Shown: in pieces, positions 62,256-64,000 of the stretch
Layout: each line of letters starts with the position of its first letter
Numbering within the stretch: position 1 is the stretch's first letter
Source: an uncultured Alphaproteobacteria bacterium
GTDB lineage: Bacteria; Pseudomonadota; Alphaproteobacteria; HIMB59
Length of the DNA: 64,000 nt
Assembly (NCBI GenBank): GCA_902518505.1
Contig: CABYGG010000005.1
Span: forward strand, 32,103-96,102
Reading direction: 5' to 3'
Translations under genes and position numbers: made by a program
Notes under the pieces: model-generated
Seen by the model: only the letters and a program-made list of their open reading frames with translations
Databases searched by the model: none
Told to the model about the DNA's origin: nothing

Positions 62256-63306
62256 TCATCATATTTTCTAAAGGCAATCTTCCAAAATCCTCATGATCAA
62301 TGGCACTTGGTAAAAAATTGTTTTTTAGAATTTGATTAGCAATAGTAAGTGATATCTTTACTGATATCTTGAAGAAGAATTCCCGATGTGGTTCATCCAT
62401 GGTAGTCAAATCGATATTTTGCAAGAAAGTCCGATTAATAGGCTTATAATAATTTTCTAAATTCTTTCTTTGCTCTAAAAAATTGTCAATTAGGAACGTT
62501 CTATCAAGAGGATAAGTTCCGTCCTCTGTTGCCAAATATCCCACTAAGTCTTTATAGCTAAATGTATCATCAAAAATAATTATGTTGTCATATGTATTTA
62601 AGTTTCCCATCAACTTCACAGATAATTCCAAATCTACTGCGCTGTCTCCAAATGGAGATGATTTAATATATTTTAATGGGTAGGTATCTTTAAAATATTC
62701 AAATAATTTTAATCCATATTCGTTTTGTTTGTATAATACACCAAGTGAGTTTGATGAATTGATATAATCCCCAAGTATTTCAACGTGTTGGTAAGGACTG
62801 CTAAATACGAAAATAATTTCATTATCTGCATACTTATTCATAACAGAGAAGTCATTTGATAAAGAAATTGTGAATGTATTTTCACCAAGTTTATTTGGCA
62901 AGTCGAACAAATCTTTTGAATTGGTGGGGCCTATAATGAGAGAATTGTTGATTGAGTTTTGTATTTCATCAATTGAATAAATAAATTCTATTTTTTTGAT
63001 ATTAGGAAAGTTATCGATTTCTTTTATAAAAACATCATAAAACAAGGATGTTAAAATTTCATCGTCTGATAAAAAAACAATTATTTTATCGATATTATTA
63101 AAATCAATTATTTTATCTTCGGGTTTTGATGGCTTCTTTGTTGTATCAACTTTCTCTATTTCCTCCTCTTTCTCTTCAACAATTTTTATCTCTTCAACTT
63201 TTTCTGGTGCTTTTTCAATCGGCTTTTTTTTCTCGATTGTTGTTGGGGCACAACTAAAAAATGATATTAATGTAAGTAATATAATTATATTTTTAAATAA
63301 ACTCAT
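62230..63306 (-). CDS. Penicillin-binding-protein activator LpoA-type lipoprotein
   Basis: Outer-membrane or periplasmic lipoprotein that stimulates peptidoglycan synthases. The 358 residues have a lipobox ending at Cys19 (LLTLISFFSC), a charged Glu/Lys-rich linker (about 22-62) and an ABC-type periplasmic-binding-like domain with IDEIQNSINNSLIIGPTNSKDLFDLPNKL and LGVLYKQNEYGLKLFEYFKDTYPLKYI, as in LpoA. Its neighbour rsmI is the usual partner in other proteobacteria. The start codon at 63304-63306 is one base from the rsmI start on the opposite strand. Confidence 0.8.
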   Translation of the reverse strand: MSLFKNIIILLTLISFFSCAPTTIEKKKPIEKAPEKVEEIKIVEEKEEEIEKVDTTKKPSKPEDKIIDFNNIDKIIVFLSDDEILTSLFYDVFIKEIDNFPNIKKIEFIYSIDEIQNSINNSLIIGPTNSKDLFDLPNKLGENTFTISLSNDFSVMNKYADNEIIFVFSSPYQHVEILGDYINSSNSLGVLYKQNEYGLKLFEYFKDTYPLKYIKSSPFGDSAVDLELSVKLMGNLNTYDNIIIFDDTFSYKDLVGYLATEDGTYPLDRTFLIDNFLEQRKNLENYYKPINRTFLQNIDLTTMDEPHREFFFKISVKISLTIANQILKNNFLPSAIDHEDFGRLPLENMMINYPVIFD

Positions 63307-63307
63307 A

Positions 63308-64000
63308 ATGAACCCGGGTCTCTATTTAGTTTCAACTCCCATAGGAAATTTAGATGATATCACATTAAGAGCTATAAATGTTTTAAAAAATTCTAATTTA
63401 ATTTTATGTGAGAACACCACTAATAGTAAAAAGCTTTTGAAAAGATATGGTATCAAAACATCATTGTCTAAGTACACTGATCACGACTTTAACAAAAAGA
63501 AAGATTACATATATAAATTATTAAAATCTAATCAAGTGATATCATTGATATCAGACTCTGGTTCTCCACTTATATCCGATCCTGGAAACCAATTAATAAA
63601 TTTTTTGTTTGAAAATCAGGTAAATGTATATTCAATACCTGGTGCTAGCGCCTTAATCTCAGGTATTCAACTGAGTGGTTTTTTAAATAAAAAAAAATTT
63701 ACCTTTATTGGTTTTCTTCCCAAAAAAAAAGAACATAAAGAAAAAACTCTCTTAGAGAATAAAATTAATAATTTAATTATTTACTCAACTAAACAACAAT
63801 TACGTAAGGACGTTTATGCTATTGCCTCTATATCGGAAACATTTGAAATTGTAATACTTAAAGAACTGACAAAATTATATGAGGAGAGAATTTATATAGA
63901 TTACAAAAATTATGAAGATTTTAATTACTCTGGAATTAAAGGTGAGTTAGTTTTAGCAGTTAGCATTAAAAAAGAGACTGACAGGATTAAAGATTTCGAT
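63308..64000 (+). CDS. rsmI: 16S rRNA 2'-O-ribose C1402 methyltransferase RsmI, N-terminal part (cut by window edge)
   Basis: SAM-dependent methyltransferase that modifies C1402 of 16S rRNA. The frame from ATG 63308 is open to the window edge, giving 231 residues. The start has MNPGLYLVSTPIGNLDDITL and later CENTTNSKKLLKRYG, SDSGSPLISDPG and PGASALISGIQLSGF, matching the tetrapyrrole-methylase fold of RsmI. The start is one base from the divergent lipoprotein gene, so its promoter must lie within that gene. The C-terminal end is outside the window. Confidence 0.93.
   Translation, partial: MNPGLYLVSTPIGNLDDITLRAINVLKNSNLILCENTTNSKKLLKRYGIKTSLSKYTDHDFNKKKDYIYKLLKSNQVISLISDSGSPLISDPGNQLINFLFENQVNVYSIPGASALISGIQLSGFLNKKKFTFIGFLPKKKEHKEKTLLENKINNLIIYSTKQQLRKDVYAIASISETFEIVILKELTKLYEERIYIDYKNYEDFNYSGIKGELVLAVSIKKETDRIKDFD

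Noticed and set aside
1..64000. CRISPR arrays, insertion sequences, prophage, integrase or attachment sites
   Set aside because: No spaced repeats of CRISPR type, transposase or integrase motifs were seen on either strand.

Overview
The window is a gene-dense, very AT-rich stretch (short or overlapping gene junctions, AT-biased codons) of a streamlined marine alphaproteobacterium. The gene orders (hrcA-grpE-dnaK-dnaJ, glnD-trpS-nfuA, rimI-miaB-ybeZ-ybeY-corC-lnt-trmB-nusA), a blue-tuned proteorhodopsin with its carotenoid cluster, and phosphate-stress lipid-remodelling genes fit a SAR11-like or HIMB59/AEGEAN-169-like surface-ocean lineage. I cannot place it more precisely from sequence alone. 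I found no tRNA, rRNA, CRISPR, insertion sequence or prophage.

Layout. (1) 1-6.4 kb, minus strand: a housekeeping operon for tRNA/rRNA maturation and lipoprotein acylation running into nusA. (2) 6.4-23.7 kb: a phosphate-acquisition region. Phospholipase PlcP and glycosyltransferase Agt (minus) face a SET-domain methyltransferase and diacylglycerol kinase (plus). Then, on the minus strand, come sixA-ppk-phoR-pstS-pstC-pstA-pstB-phoU-phoB-arsC. On the plus strand are ppx and a secreted phosphatase-associated beta-propeller protein, and an ATP-grasp protein of unknown function faces glnD. An identical 17-base sequence shaped like a PHO box lies upstream of plcP, pstS and the ATP-grasp gene. (3) 23.7-34.6 kb: glnD, trpS, nfuA, a Bax-like glucosaminidase, a polysaccharide deacetylase, tsaB, msrA, several small envelope proteins, and crtE. 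(4) 34.7-44.3 kb: proteorhodopsin, a strong terminator, crtI-crtB-crtY-blh for retinal synthesis, then ispH and pyruvate carboxylase on the opposite strand. (5) 44.4-55.6 kb: nth, dapB, a rhodanese and a cytochrome c', a tungstate-type ABC transporter, cytochrome b561, a transsulfuration gene pair, small periplasmic proteins and two transporters. (6) 55.6-64 kb: ogt and the heat-shock operon, rph-rdgB, an LpoA-type lipoprotein and the start of rsmI.

How the parts work together. Phosphate is taken up by PstSCAB, sensed through PhoU/PhoR/PhoB and stored or released as polyphosphate by Ppk/Ppx. ArsC handles arsenate that enters through Pst. PlcP and Agt probably replace phospholipids with glycolipids in low phosphate, and DgkA works the opposite way on diacylglycerol. 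CrtE, CrtI, CrtB, CrtY and Blh make the retinal that turns proteorhodopsin into a light-driven proton pump, and IspH supplies isoprenoid units.

Most worth following up: the three-copy PHO-box-like sequence and the uncharacterised ATP-grasp gene it marks, its placement between plcP-agt and SET-dgkA, a DnaJ with a damaged first zinc motif, rimP and murJ missing from their usual places, and a scattered set of GC-rich palindromic intergenic elements that share a perfect ribosome-binding core.
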